This document shows positions 9,173 to 19,306 of a DNA stretch of 23,485 bases, in pieces. This stretch comes from Ignavibacteriaceae bacterium (lineage in GTDB: Bacteria; Bacteroidota; Ignavibacteria; Ignavibacteriales; Ignavibacteriaceae), in NCBI GenBank assembly GCA_013388525.1, contig JACAFA010000226.1, forward strand, positions 1 to 23,485. Direction: 5' to 3'. Within the stretch, counting starts at the first letter, position 1. Every line of letters starts with the position of its first letter. The notes beneath the pieces are model-generated. The model saw only the letters and a list, made by a program, of their open reading frames with translations. It was not told where the DNA came from and made no database searches. The position numbers and the translations under genes were made by a program.

Positions 9173-10159
9173 ATGATAAAAAAGTTTTACATAACGATTA
9201 TATTTTTCTTTATTACAAGCAGCATTGCCGAGGCACAACTGTTTCCGGTCCTGGGTGGTCAGCGAGCCGGAATTTCAACTGCTCAGTTTCTTAAAATTGG
9301 AGTCGGTGGAAGAGCTGCTGCATTAGGTGAGTCCTTTGTTGCTATCTCGGATGATGCATCTGCACTTTATTGGAATCCGGCTGGCTTAGCTCAATTCTCT
9401 GATAATCAGGTAATCTTCTCTCACAATATGTGGCTCGTTGATATAAATCATGACTTTTTAGGTGCAGTTTATCACCTCGATGCTGATAATTCATTTGGGA
9501 TTTCACTCACATCTTTATCAATGGACAAAATGCCGGTTACAACTGAATTTGCTCCTTTTGGTAATGGTGAATTTTTTAGCTTCAGTGACATAGCGTTATC
9601 AGTTACTTATGCCCGAAGAATGACGGAACAATTCAGTTTTGGCGGTACAGTAAAATATATTGAAGAGACACTGGACAAATTAAAAATGCGGGGAGTCATG
9701 ATGGATTTAGGAACTTACTACAGAACAGGATTGGGAACAACACGTTTTGCTGTTGCCGTTTCAAATTTTGGTGCTGAGTTAGCTCCTGATGGTGAGGTTG
9801 TTATGGTTGGAAACAGAAACAAATCAGAATGGCAGTCATTTGCTCCTCCTACAATTTTCAGAATTGGTTTTGCTCTCGAGCCGTACCAGGATGATGAGAA
9901 CATACTGACAACATCAATACAGTTAAATCATCCTAACGATAATAGTGAGAATGTATCAATCGGAGTTGAGTATTCCTGGAGCAAGTTATTATTTTTAAGA
10001 GGTGGTTATAAAATAAATGTTGATGAACAGGATTATTCATTCGGTGCCGGAATAAATGTACCAATAAATATTGCTCAGTTCACGTTCGATTATGCATATG
10101 CAAATTTTGAAAGATTAGGTTCTGCTCATCGTCTCTCAATCATTTTAGGCCTCAAATGA
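9173..10159 (+). CDS. PorV/PorQ-family outer-membrane protein
   Basis: The 328-residue product has a signal peptide (about 1-21, ending AEAQ) and the hallmark N-terminal block of PorV/PorQ proteins at about residues 32-75: AQFLKIGVGGRAAALGES, then AISDDASALYWNPAGLA. The remainder consists of amphipathic strands consistent with a FadL-like beta-barrel. PorV shuttles T9SS cargo at the outer membrane and PorQ has a related role; Ignavibacteria carry many paralogues, so this one may serve a particular cargo or the adjacent receptor rather than being the core PorV. The stop overlaps the next start by four bases (ATGA). Confidence 0.87.
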   Translation: MIKKFYITIIFFFITSSIAEAQLFPVLGGQRAGISTAQFLKIGVGGRAAALGESFVAISDDASALYWNPAGLAQFSDNQVIFSHNMWLVDINHDFLGAVYHLDADNSFGISLTSLSMDKMPVTTEFAPFGNGEFFSFSDIALSVTYARRMTEQFSFGGTVKYIEETLDKLKMRGVMMDLGTYYRTGLGTTRFAVAVSNFGAELAPDGEVVMVGNRNKSEWQSFAPPTIFRIGFALEPYQDDENILTTSIQLNHPNDNSENVSIGVEYSWSKLLFLRGGYKINVDEQDYSFGAGINVPINIAQFTFDYAYANFERLGSAHRLSIILGLK

Positions 10160-11247
10160 AAATTAAATATATATTTTATATTATTTATTTACCAATAGTT
10201 ACAGCTTTGTTTTCCAGCTGTGCCGATAAGCTAGATCTGACTGATTTAAACAACGATGGCGGTGGAGGAAATATCACAGGTGACACTGTTTACATTCAAA
10301 TTAATCCCGTTTGGGGAGGTTATAACAGACCGCAGGATATTATGGTCGGTCGGGAACCATTCATATATGTCGCAGATACTGATAATGACAGAGTAGTAAT
10401 GCTGAATTTGAATGGTGATATTTTAGGTTCAAAGAATGTAAAAAGACCTGTCGCTTTAGCTCAGGATTATAAACTTAATCTTATCGTGTGCGGGCAGTTT
10501 GATACAATCTTCGGTGGTCAAAGTCAGACATTTGCTGCAGTCTATAAAATAGATTTGGTATCAGTTTCCCATCAGATAAATATTGCTCCGGTAATAAAAC
10601 TATTACCAAGACCTGCAGATCTGAACCGCCCGCTTGTTGAATACACCGGTGCTTGTGCTTTTTATAATAATACCTTTTATATCTCAAGGAAGGGTCCAAA
10701 TAATTCAAGCTTTATTGATCCTGATAATTCTATTCTGATATTCAGTCCTAAAAAGTTGTTAGGAATTCAGAGTGACGAAGACACTCTTATTGGCAGAGTT
10801 CCGAATATTGATCCTTTAGGTCAGGGACTGGTCTCTGCTTATGACTTGAGTTCGCTAAGTTCTTTCAATGATCAGACAATAGATATTCTTACAACTCTGA
10901 CAGGTGAGAACAGCTTTAAAGCACAGTGGTTAAGGTATGTAATAACTCCAACTGACCAGAGATATTTCAGTAATTTTAATCCTAACTCAGGCGTAGCGTT
11001 CATTATTCCAAACAGATTTGGAAGACCTGAAGGTTGTACTGTTGATAGAAGCAGAAATATATTTATTGTGGATGCTGATAAAGACAGTGTTTATAAATTC
11101 AATTCGTCCGGAGATGAGTTACAATCATTTGGTGGTCCTGAAATTTTTAATGAACCATATGGTGTTGCATTCTTTGATAAAACACTTTACGTTGCAGATA
11201 CAGGTAATAACAGAATTGTAAGATTTATTTTATCTAATGAACAATAA
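10156..11247 (+). CDS. NHL-repeat beta-propeller lipoprotein
   Basis: The 363-residue protein has a lipoprotein signal peptide with lipobox FSSC near residue 22. NHL-type blades are clear at about residues 60-90 (FIYVADTDNDRVVMLNLNGDILG) and in the last 80 residues (RPEGCTVDRSRNIFIVDADKDSVYKFNSSG; YGVAFFDKTLYVADTGNNRIVRF), consistent with a propeller used for binding proteins or glycans. The middle segment is more divergent. It is translationally coupled to the PorV-like gene and lies 12 bases before the nuclease-like gene. Its ligand is unknown. Confidence 0.83.
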   Translation: MKIKYIFYIIYLPIVTALFSSCADKLDLTDLNNDGGGGNITGDTVYIQINPVWGGYNRPQDIMVGREPFIYVADTDNDRVVMLNLNGDILGSKNVKRPVALAQDYKLNLIVCGQFDTIFGGQSQTFAAVYKIDLVSVSHQINIAPVIKLLPRPADLNRPLVEYTGACAFYNNTFYISRKGPNNSSFIDPDNSILIFSPKKLLGIQSDEDTLIGRVPNIDPLGQGLVSAYDLSSLSSFNDQTIDILTTLTGENSFKAQWLRYVITPTDQRYFSNFNPNSGVAFIIPNRFGRPEGCTVDRSRNIFIVDADKDSVYKFNSSGDELQSFGGPEIFNEPYGVAFFDKTLYVADTGNNRIVRFILSNEQ

Positions 11248-11259
11248 CACAAAAGTTTT

Positions 11260-12498
11260 ATGAAAAAGTTAACTAATATTTTTATTTCATTTTTACTAAT
11301 ATTTGCATCAATTGGTTTTTCTCAGGAGAGAGTAAAAATATTAACATACAATGTTCTCAACTATCCGAACTTCGCAACAGAGAAGAATCCCAAATATCAG
11401 TTAATTTTTAGTTATGTTAATCCGGATATTGTTGCAGTTCAGGAAATGCTTTCGCAGTATGGTGTAAATTTGTTATTAAGTGAGACTCTTGGCAGTTCTT
11501 ACACAGCCGCAACTTTTTTCGATGGTCCGGATACTGATAATGCTTTATTTTACAAAGACTCAGTATTTACTCTTCTGACAGCTGAAATTATACCAAACAC
11601 ACCAAGATATATTACAAAATATGTACTTCAGTATAATTTCACTCAGGATATTTTAATTATATATATAGCACACTTTAAAGCCGGTGATACACAGAGTGAT
11701 ATAAACACAAGAGATCAGGAGGCCGCCAGATTAAGAATTTATACGAATCAGCTTTCTGCGGGAACAAATTTTATTCTTGTTGGTGATTTGAATCTTTATA
11801 GTTCATCCGAACCTTCTTATGTAAGATTACTGGATCAGGCTAATTCGGGTTACTTTCTTGATCCAATAAACAGACCGGGATATTGGAATAATAATTCTTC
11901 CTTTGCAGATATTCATACTCAATCCACAAGAACATTTCAACTAGCAGATGGCGGTTCAACCGGTGGTCTAGATGACAGATTCGATTTTATTCTTGTATCA
12001 CAAGCAATAATGAATTTTGGAGGAATTGATTATGTTTCAGGGACATATTGGGCTTACGGAAATGATGGCCAACATTTCAATCAGCAATTAGTGAATCCTC
12101 CTTATCCAATTTCTGAACAAATTGCCTTTGCTCTTCATGATGTTTCTGATCATCTGCCGGTGGTTGCTGAATTTGATTTTGGAGTAGTTAATGATGTGGA
12201 AAATATTAATCTTTCTTCAGAGACATTCAGGCTGAATCAGAATTATCCAAATCCATTCAACCCTTCAACCAGAATTTCATTTACCATTCCAACAACACTA
12301 TCAGGTAATAATCAAAATGTAAAACTTTTTATTTATGATGTGTTGGGCAGGGAAGTAGCACGACTTATCGATGAAGTAAAATCTCCGGGATATTACGAAG
12401 TTGAGTTCAACGCCGGTAATCTTCCTGCAGGAGTTTATTTCTATCATTTGTCAACACCAGATCATAGTGCTTCCAGGAAACTGATTCTAATTAAGTAA
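11260..12498 (+). CDS. T9SS-secreted endonuclease/exonuclease/phosphatase-family enzyme
   Basis: The 412-residue protein has a signal peptide (about 1-21) and an EEP-fold catalytic domain (about 24-308). All expected active-site elements are visible: YNVLN (Asn31), the metal-binding Glu62 in VQEM, His138 in AHFK, Asp176 and Asn178 in GDLN, Asp242 in DDRFDF, and the terminal Asp297-His298 in SDHLPV. Family members cleave phosphodiester bonds in nucleic acids or sugar-phosphate and lipid-phosphate groups; the actual substrate is not determined by the motifs. A standard type A sorting domain with NYPNPFNPSTRISF and KLILIK (about 325-412) should direct it to the cell surface or medium. It precedes another secreted phosphodiesterase-type gene by 25 bases. 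Confidence 0.88.
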   Translation: MKKLTNIFISFLLIFASIGFSQERVKILTYNVLNYPNFATEKNPKYQLIFSYVNPDIVAVQEMLSQYGVNLLLSETLGSSYTAATFFDGPDTDNALFYKDSVFTLLTAEIIPNTPRYITKYVLQYNFTQDILIIYIAHFKAGDTQSDINTRDQEAARLRIYTNQLSAGTNFILVGDLNLYSSSEPSYVRLLDQANSGYFLDPINRPGYWNNNSSFADIHTQSTRTFQLADGGSTGGLDDRFDFILVSQAIMNFGGIDYVSGTYWAYGNDGQHFNQQLVNPPYPISEQIAFALHDVSDHLPVVAEFDFGVVNDVENINLSSETFRLNQNYPNPFNPSTRISFTIPTTLSGNNQNVKLFIYDVLGREVARLIDEVKSPGYYEVEFNAGNLPAGVYFYHLSTPDHSASRKLILIK

Positions 12499-12523
12499 TT
12501 TTTAATTTCACTAAGAGTTGTAT

Positions 12524-15500
12524 ATGAAAACAATAAAACTATTTCTAATAGTATTCTTCTTTGTGCCTTTTGTTTATGGACAGGCGATTGTTATCAACGA
12601 GTTGTATAATTCAGTTGCAAATGATGAATGGCTCGAGTTACTTGTCGTGCAGGATAGTTTAGATCTGAGAAATTGGGACATTAGAGATTTTAGCAGTAGC
12701 GGTTCACCTCAGCAGCCATTGGTATTTTCAAATCATTCACTATGGAATAACCTAAAAAAAGGTACCATAATAATTGTTGCGCGTCCTGAAAATCCTTTCG
12801 GTGAAGATTTAGACCCGAGCGATTATTTGCTCATAATTAAATCAAGTAACGCAGTCTATTTTTCAGGGAATCCTTTCTTAATTGCAGGAGGTTCTGAAGC
12901 AGTTCAAATCAGAAACAGTACACAGACACATGTTTTTGGTGTTTCCTGGGGTTCTGCAAATCAGAATAGTTTACCACAACCAAAAGTTCATCTCTCCGGA
13001 TCTTCTTCAAGCAATACTTCAGTCTATTTTAAAGAAGATAGCTTACCTGAAATTATAGTCGCTTCTAACTGGGCAATGAATGGAACTCCGACAATGGGTG
13101 CGGGGAACACAGCGAATAATGTAAACTGGATACTTTCACTTAGAGCAAAACCTCAGGGATCCGGAATAGTATATCTTGATCCATTAATCTCTTCGGGCAG
13201 TTCAATTGTTAATTTAAAGTTTATGTATAAGCGGGATATTCAATACAATATTAACTCGCTTAAAATAATTTTTCCAGAAGGATTTTTCTGGTCCCAAAGT
13301 ACCGGGCAGATAGTAATTGAGAATTTTACTTCTTCAATAACTGTTAATTCAGATACGATTTACTTTTCTGATGTGGTTTTCCTGAATGACTCTGTAACAA
13401 TCACTATTCAGGATGTAACAACTCCCGTTTATACCGGGAAATATAAATTTAAATTTCAATCAGGAATCGGTACTCTATTAGATGATGTTAATCCTGCACC
13501 GATATTAACCGTTTATGGTGCTCCGATTCCAATCGCACAGGCAAAAGAAAATGATACGTCGGGCATAGCAATATATTATGGAAACTTAGTTTCAATCAGA
13601 GGAATTGTTACCGTAGCAAATCAGTTCGGAAGCCCAAGCTATGTTCAGGATAATAGCGGTGGTATTTCGATTTTTGGTTCAGTTTTTTCTGACTCTGTTC
13701 AAATCGGAGATGAAGTTCTGGTTTCAGGTACGATTACTCAATTTAACGGATTGAATCAGCTTGAATTTCCACTTCTTCATCAAATTATCAGTACAGGAAA
13801 TACTACTGAACCGATCATTACAACTCCTTATGATTTAGCTCATGACGGACAAGGTGGCTTAGAAATATTTGAGGGAAGGTTAGTTAGACTAAATGCCGTA
13901 TTAGTAACCGAGCTGAATGGAACACCGGTTTCAAACTGGGCTTATAAAAATTACAGGCTAACTGGTGCAAATTCTGCTGATACGGTACAAATAAGAATCG
14001 ATAATAACACAAACATAATCGGTACAGTTGCACCTGCAGGAAGATTTGATGTTATTGGAGTTTTGAGCCAGTATAAAAATTCTTTGCCTTTTATTGGTAA
14101 CTATCAGTTGATGCCAAGAATGTTAACAGATATTATCTCAACCGGACCACTGTTTGAAGAATTTCCTGAAGAAACTGACTTAACTCCGGGTTCAATTACC
14201 TTAAACTGGAAAACAATTAATCCAGGTACCTCAAGAGTTCGTTATGGACTTACAACAAATTATGAACTTGGTGTTGTTGCAAATGATGACAGCCTTAGAA
14301 ATTTTCACAACATAACTGTGAGTGGATTAGAGACTGCAACTATTTATAACCTCCAGGCTTTTTCAGTAGCTAATTCAGACACAAGCTTTTCCAGCAATAT
14401 CATCTCCAGCACTAGTTCAGATTTTCCAACTACAGGTGAAATAAATGTCTACTTCAATAAGAATGTATATTATGGCGTTTCATCAGGCGTAAATGCAAAT
14501 CAAAATATAGATCTTTTAAGCAGAGCAGTTGAGAGAATAAATAACGCAAAACGATCTGTTGATGTTGCTCTGTACAGTCTCAGCGGAACAGTTGGTGACA
14601 ATCTTGCAAATGCAATTGTAAATGCAAAGAATCGTGGTGTAAAAGTTCGTGTAATTGGAGAATATGATACAAGGAATTCCACATCTTATCAGATTTTAAG
14701 TAACAATGGAATACAATATATAAATGACAAGTTTGGTAATAATGATGGCAACGGATTACATCACAATAAATTTTTCATAATTGATTATCGTGGTGGTGCA
14801 CCGGACAGTATTTGGGTAATCACCGGTTCATGGAATCCGACCGATCCGGGAACAAATGATGACAGACAAAACCTAATCGAAATTCAGGATGTTTCATTAG
14901 CAGGTGCTTACACTGTTGAGTTTAATGAAATGTGGGGAAGTAACACTGAAACTCCAAACGCCCAATACTCAAGATTTAGTTCAAGAAAATTTAACAACAC
15001 TCCACATACATTTATGGTCAATGGAAATAAAATTAAAAGTTATTTTAGTCCAAGTGATTTCACTACGCTAAACATCGGTAAAACATTAGGCAAAGCTCAG
15101 AAATCAATTAACGGCGCAATAATGACTTTTACGAGACGAGATTTGGCTGATACTGTAATTAGTATAAAGAATGAAGGAAAAAAGGCGAGAATAATACTTA
15201 GCAATAATACTGACACAGGTTCGCAATTTAGTTATCTTCAGGCGAACGGAATTGATATTCGGTTGAAAGGCTTTTCTGATGGATTATTACATCACAAATA
15301 TGCAATTGTTGATGCTGAACCGTACGGATATCCTGCATCGGTGATAACAGGTTCACATAACTGGTCGTCTTCCGCCGAAAACAGTAATGATGAAAATACA
15401 CTTATTCTGCAAAACGACCGTGTGGCGAATTTTTATCTTCAGGAATTTGCAGCAAGATATTATGAAGCTGGTGGTACGGATTCAATACTGATTTCAAGTG

Positions 15501-15787
15501 TAGAGGATGAATTTTCAGTTCCAGTTTCGTTCTTATTATATCAAAATTATCCAAATCCTTTTAATCCGATTACATCAATACGATTTCAGATTCCTTATTT
15601 TCAAAAAGTTGAGCTTAAAGTTTATGATATTCTCGGAAGGGAAGTAATCACACTTGTAAATGAAGAAAAGCCAGCCGGAGTTTATGAGATAAAATTTGAC
15701 GCTTCAAACCTTGCGAGCGGAGTTTATTTCTACCAATTAAAAACTAAGGATTTTATAGTCTCAAAGAAGCTTTTATTGCTTAAGTAA
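12524..15787 (+). CDS. T9SS-secreted lamin-tail / OB-like / phospholipase-D-type nuclease
   Basis: Starting at the ATG at 12524 gives 1087 residues; a TTG two codons upstream is in frame but has no support. After a signal peptide (about 1-18) comes a lamin-tail domain (about 20-150, AIVINELYNSVANDEWLEL). An OB-like segment (about 340-450, GNLVSIRGIVTV) and an FN3-like domain (about 550-625) follow. A phospholipase D module with two HKD motifs is next: HxKxxxxD at His747-Lys749-Asp754 (HNKFFIID) and His923-Lys925-Asp930 (HHKYAIVD). Each is followed by the usual G-S-W/H-N turn (TGSWNP, TGSHNWSS). Two HKD motifs make a full active site for phosphodiester cleavage, as in Nuc-type endonucleases and phospholipase D. 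A sorting domain ends the protein (about 1000-1087, KKLLLLK). A strong terminator follows the stop. Confidence 0.88.
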   Translation: MKTIKLFLIVFFFVPFVYGQAIVINELYNSVANDEWLELLVVQDSLDLRNWDIRDFSSSGSPQQPLVFSNHSLWNNLKKGTIIIVARPENPFGEDLDPSDYLLIIKSSNAVYFSGNPFLIAGGSEAVQIRNSTQTHVFGVSWGSANQNSLPQPKVHLSGSSSSNTSVYFKEDSLPEIIVASNWAMNGTPTMGAGNTANNVNWILSLRAKPQGSGIVYLDPLISSGSSIVNLKFMYKRDIQYNINSLKIIFPEGFFWSQSTGQIVIENFTSSITVNSDTIYFSDVVFLNDSVTITIQDVTTPVYTGKYKFKFQSGIGTLLDDVNPAPILTVYGAPIPIAQAKENDTSGIAIYYGNLVSIRGIVTVANQFGSPSYVQDNSGGISIFGSVFSDSVQIGDEVLVSGTITQFNGLNQLEFPLLHQIISTGNTTEPIITTPYDLAHDGQGGLEIFEGRLVRLNAVLVTELNGTPVSNWAYKNYRLTGANSADTVQIRIDNNTNIIGTVAPAGRFDVIGVLSQYKNSLPFIGNYQLMPRMLTDIISTGPLFEEFPEETDLTPGSITLNWKTINPGTSRVRYGLTTNYELGVVANDDSLRNFHNITVSGLETATIYNLQAFSVANSDTSFSSNIISSTSSDFPTTGEINVYFNKNVYYGVSSGVNANQNIDLLSRAVERINNAKRSVDVALYSLSGTVGDNLANAIVNAKNRGVKVRVIGEYDTRNSTSYQILSNNGIQYINDKFGNNDGNGLHHNKFFIIDYRGGAPDSIWVITGSWNPTDPGTNDDRQNLIEIQDVSLAGAYTVEFNEMWGSNTETPNAQYSRFSSRKFNNTPHTFMVNGNKIKSYFSPSDFTTLNIGKTLGKAQKSINGAIMTFTRRDLADTVISIKNEGKKARIILSNNTDTGSQFSYLQANGIDIRLKGFSDGLLHHKYAIVDAEPYGYPASVITGSHNWSSSAENSNDENTLILQNDRVANFYLQEFAARYYEAGGTDSILISSVEDEFSVPVSFLLYQNYPNPFNPITSIRFQIPYFQKVELKVYDILGREVITLVNEEKPAGVYEIKFDASNLASGVYFYQLKTKDFIVSKKLLLLK

Positions 15788-15816
15788 AGAATATTTTTCA
15801 TCTAAATTTGTATGAC

Positions 15817-15854
15817 GAGGTTATCTGCGGTTATTCGTTTGATAACCTCTTTTT
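15817..15854 (+). terminator. Rho-independent terminator after the secreted-protein region
   Basis: A perfect 9-bp stem GAGGTTATC (15817-15825) / GATAACCTC (15841-15849), 15-base loop, then TTTTT. It lies 30 bases after the stop of the phospholipase-D-type gene and should insulate atpD from upstream transcription. Confidence 0.8.
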
Positions 15855-15890
15855 ATGTACTAATTTCCTAAAATTTTTACCCCCGGAAAA

Positions 15891-15922
15891 TTTGTATAAG
15901 AGGGTTATCAACTTTAATTTTA
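15891..15922 (+). promoter_or_regulatory. atpD: Candidate Bacteroidota-type promoter for atpDC
   Basis: TTTG at 15891-15894 and TAATTTTA at 15915-15922 are separated by 20 bases, close to the TTTG / TAnnTTTG pattern with about 19-20 bases spacing known for Bacteroidota primary sigma factors. Predicted transcription start is near 15928, about 30 bases before the atpD ATG. Confidence 0.4.
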
Positions 15923-15954
15923 CACTTCAATTTTCTTAAAACTTTTCAGGATAA

Positions 15955-17367
<1,413 letters not shown>

Positions 17368-17775
17368 ATGTCAGAACTCACTCTTGAAATAATTACTCCT
17401 GAAAAACCAATCTTCAAAGATCAGGTTGAAGCAGTTAGTATTCCGGGAACACTTGGTGGTTTTCAGATACTTAAAGATCACGCTCCGCTTATTAGTTCTT
17501 TCGATGTTGGTATAATTAAAATAAAAAAAGATTCTGGTGAATCATTTTACACTACTTCGGGCGGAACTGTTGAAGTAACACATAATAAGGTTTTGGTTCT
17601 TGCTGATTCAATTGAAAAAGTTAGCGAGATTGATTCTGAAAGAGCAGAACAAGCGAAGAAGAGAGCAGAAGAGAGGTTACAACGAAAACACGAAGCTGAT
17701 GTTGATGAAGCACGTGCGAGGGCTGCATTAAACAGAGCGTTGAACAGATTGAATGCAGTTAAAAAGTATAGTTGA
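17368..17775 (+). CDS. atpC: F1F0 ATP synthase subunit epsilon
   Basis: The 135-residue epsilon subunit links the rotor to F1 and restrains ATP hydrolysis. The N-terminal beta-sandwich (about 1-85) has LEIITPEKPIF and GTLGGFQILKDHAPLISSFDVG, typical of the family. The C-terminal two-helix hairpin (about 88-133) is rich in Arg, Glu and Ala and contains ARAALNRALNRL. The ATG follows the atpD stop directly, so the genes must be co-translated and made in linked amounts. The next gene is convergent, with its stop 51 bases away. Confidence 0.97.
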   Translation: MSELTLEIITPEKPIFKDQVEAVSIPGTLGGFQILKDHAPLISSFDVGIIKIKKDSGESFYTTSGGTVEVTHNKVLVLADSIEKVSEIDSERAEQAKKRAEERLQRKHEADVDEARARAALNRALNRLNAVKKYS

Positions 17776-17826
17776 AATATTCTTACGAAGGTCAGGACCG
17801 TTGGTGTAACAGGAAAAACTGAAATT

Positions 17827-18456
17827 CTAGTTCAGATATCCATCCCCAAGAATTAATTCCCTCATTGCCCGGTTCTCCTCAAGTTTTTCCTCAAGCTTAT
17901 CGAAATGTTCAAGCAGATAACTGAGTCGTTTATTTTCACTCCTGATTGTTAAAAGTTCCTGCTGTTGAAGAATTGAAAGACCGGATTTTTCGGCAATCTT
18001 GAATGACTTCAGGTTAGTTTTTTCCAGAGCTTCCCAGAATCCCTGATTAACATTAAAATTGACAAGCTTTAGCATTTCCTGAACCCGTTGTTTGAGAGCA
18101 AAAAATAAATTATAGTTTAAATCAGATTCCGCTTCCTGATCACTGACTTTAGTTACATCACAATCATAATATCCATCGGGATGCATATCTAAATTCATAC
18201 GCTTAAAGCGCCATTTTCCTGCAACAACTATATCAAGCTCACCGGATTCATATATTTTTGTTACACTAATAACTTCAACATAAACACCTACCTCAGAAAT
18301 AGTATCACCAATTCTTGAAACAATTCCAAAACCGGTACCATTAGCAAGGCATTTGTTTATCAGTGTCTTATATCTCTCCTCAAAAATATGAAGAGGATAT
18401 TTAGAGTTTGGAAATACAACTAATGCCAGAGGGAAAATAGGAATTTTCAGATTCAT
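17827..18456 (-). CDS. LON substrate-binding (LON N-terminal) domain protein
   Basis: The 209-residue product is a stand-alone version of the N-terminal domain of Lon protease, without ATPase or peptidase parts. The family pattern is clear: IPIFPLALVVFPNSKYPLHIFEERYKTLI, then GTGFGIVSR, VGVYVEVISVTKIYESGELDIVVAGKWRFK. The C-terminal part (about 115-205) is helical and includes LLTIRSENKRLSYLLEHFDKLEEKLEEN, probably a coiled coil. Its biochemical role is not known; a protein-quality-control or binding role is inferred from the Lon domain. It is the last gene of the minus-strand group, 103 bases after the superoxide dismutase stop, with a hairpin in the gap, and it converges with atpC. Confidence 0.85.
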   Translation of the reverse strand: MNLKIPIFPLALVVFPNSKYPLHIFEERYKTLINKCLANGTGFGIVSRIGDTISEVGVYVEVISVTKIYESGELDIVVAGKWRFKRMNLDMHPDGYYDCDVTKVSDQEAESDLNYNLFFALKQRVQEMLKLVNFNVNQGFWEALEKTNLKSFKIAEKSGLSILQQQELLTIRSENKRLSYLLEHFDKLEEKLEENRAMRELILGDGYLN

Positions 18457-18477
18457 ATTATTTTGACCCAGGATTAT

Positions 18478-18532
18478 GGATTAACGATTGTTGATTTCAG
18501 AAGCATAATCGTAAATCTTCAATCGTTAATCC
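18478..18532. repeat. 55-bp hairpin repeat between sod and the LON-domain gene
   Basis: A perfect 13-bp inverted repeat, GGATTAACGATTG (18478-18490) and CAATCGTTAATCC (18520-18532), with an inner GATTT/AAATC stem and a 15-base loop. No T-run follows on the minus strand, so it does not look like an intrinsic terminator; it looks like a short palindromic repeat, possibly an mRNA-stability hairpin. Confidence 0.6.
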
Positions 18533-18559
18533 TTGTTTTTAAATCAGTATGGAAATCAA

Positions 18560-19285
18560 TTACTTTGCATTAGAAAAAAGCTCAGCAACTTTATCCCAGT
18601 TAATTACATTCCACCAGTTTTCAATATACTCCGGTCTTCTGTTTTGATACTTTAGATAATATGCATGTTCCCAGACATCCAGACCTAAAATCGGTGTTCC
18701 TTTGAGATCAGAAATATCCATTAATGGATTATCCTGATTTGGTGTTGAACCAATGACCAGCTTTCCATTCTGTTTGACCAACCACGCCCAGCCAGAACCA
18801 AACCTAGTTGTCGCTGCATTACTGAATTGAGCTTTGAACTCGGTAAATGAACCAAACGCAGATTTAATAGAATCTGCAAGAGTTCCTGTCGGTTCACCAC
18901 CGCCATTCTTTTTCATTAAAGTCCAGAATAAAGAATGGTTCCAGTGTCCGCCGCCGTTATTTCTGACAGCAACCGGATATTTGGAGATATTAGCCATCAA
19001 CTCTTCAAGAGATTTTCCTTCCATCTCTGTTCCTTCAACAGCTTTGTTAAGATTTGTAACGTAAGCATTGTGGTGTTTTGTATGATGTATTTCCATAGTC
19101 ATTTTATCAATGTAAGGTTCCAACGCGTCATAAGCGTACGGTAAAGCGGGCAATTCAAATTTTGCCATTGTTGTTTCACTCCTGTTATTATTGTTTGAAA
19201 TAGTAATTATTTTTTTCGCAAAGGGTTCTACCACTGATACTGCACTTATAGCAGCCACAGAGTAAATAAATTTTCTTCTATCCAT
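18560..19285 (-). CDS. sodA: Superoxide dismutase, Mn/Fe family, with optional Tat-like leader
   Basis: The enzyme converts superoxide to oxygen and hydrogen peroxide. In the 241-residue long form the metal ligands are His67 (MEIHHTKHH), His117 (HWNHSLFW), Asp203 and His207 (DVWEHAYY). The GGGH and NQDNPLM contexts match manganese-type rather than iron-type enzymes, though cambialistic forms exist. Residues 1-39 are an extra leader starting MDRRKF with a hydrophobic stretch [13 protein letters not shown], resembling a twin-arginine signal. The canonical enzyme starts at Met40 (ATG at 19168-19166), ten bases after an internal AGGAG (19183-19179), so both exported and cytoplasmic forms are possible. 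No ribosome site is obvious at the first ATG. It lies 21 bases after the IscA-type gene. Confidence 0.95.
   Translation of the reverse strand: MDRRKFIYSVAAISAVSVVEPFAKKIITISNNNNRSETTMAKFELPALPYAYDALEPYIDKMTMEIHHTKHHNAYVTNLNKAVEGTEMEGKSLEELMANISKYPVAVRNNGGGHWNHSLFWTLMKKNGGGEPTGTLADSIKSAFGSFTEFKAQFSNAATTRFGSGWAWLVKQNGKLVIGSTPNQDNPLMDISDLKGTPILGLDVWEHAYYLKYQNRRPEYIENWWNVINWDKVAELFSNAK
19166..19183 (-). promoter_or_regulatory. Internal ribosome site and start for leaderless superoxide dismutase
   Basis: AGGAG (19183-19179) lies ten bases before an in-frame ATG (19168-19166) at exactly the position where standard SODs begin ([18 protein letters not shown]). It is one of the few clear Shine-Dalgarno sites in the window. 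Confidence 0.55.
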
Positions 19286-19306
19286 TTTGATAATTTTCTT
19301 TTTTAC

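Noticed and set aside
12518..12523. TTG two codons upstream of the phospholipase-D-type gene as its start
   Set aside because: The following ATG at 12524 gives a standard signal peptide (MKTIKLFLIVFFFVPF) and nothing supports the TTG.
17776..17826. Bidirectional terminator between atpC and the LON-domain gene
   Set aside because: Only a weak CTGAA/TTCAG stem is seen, with no T-run on either strand.
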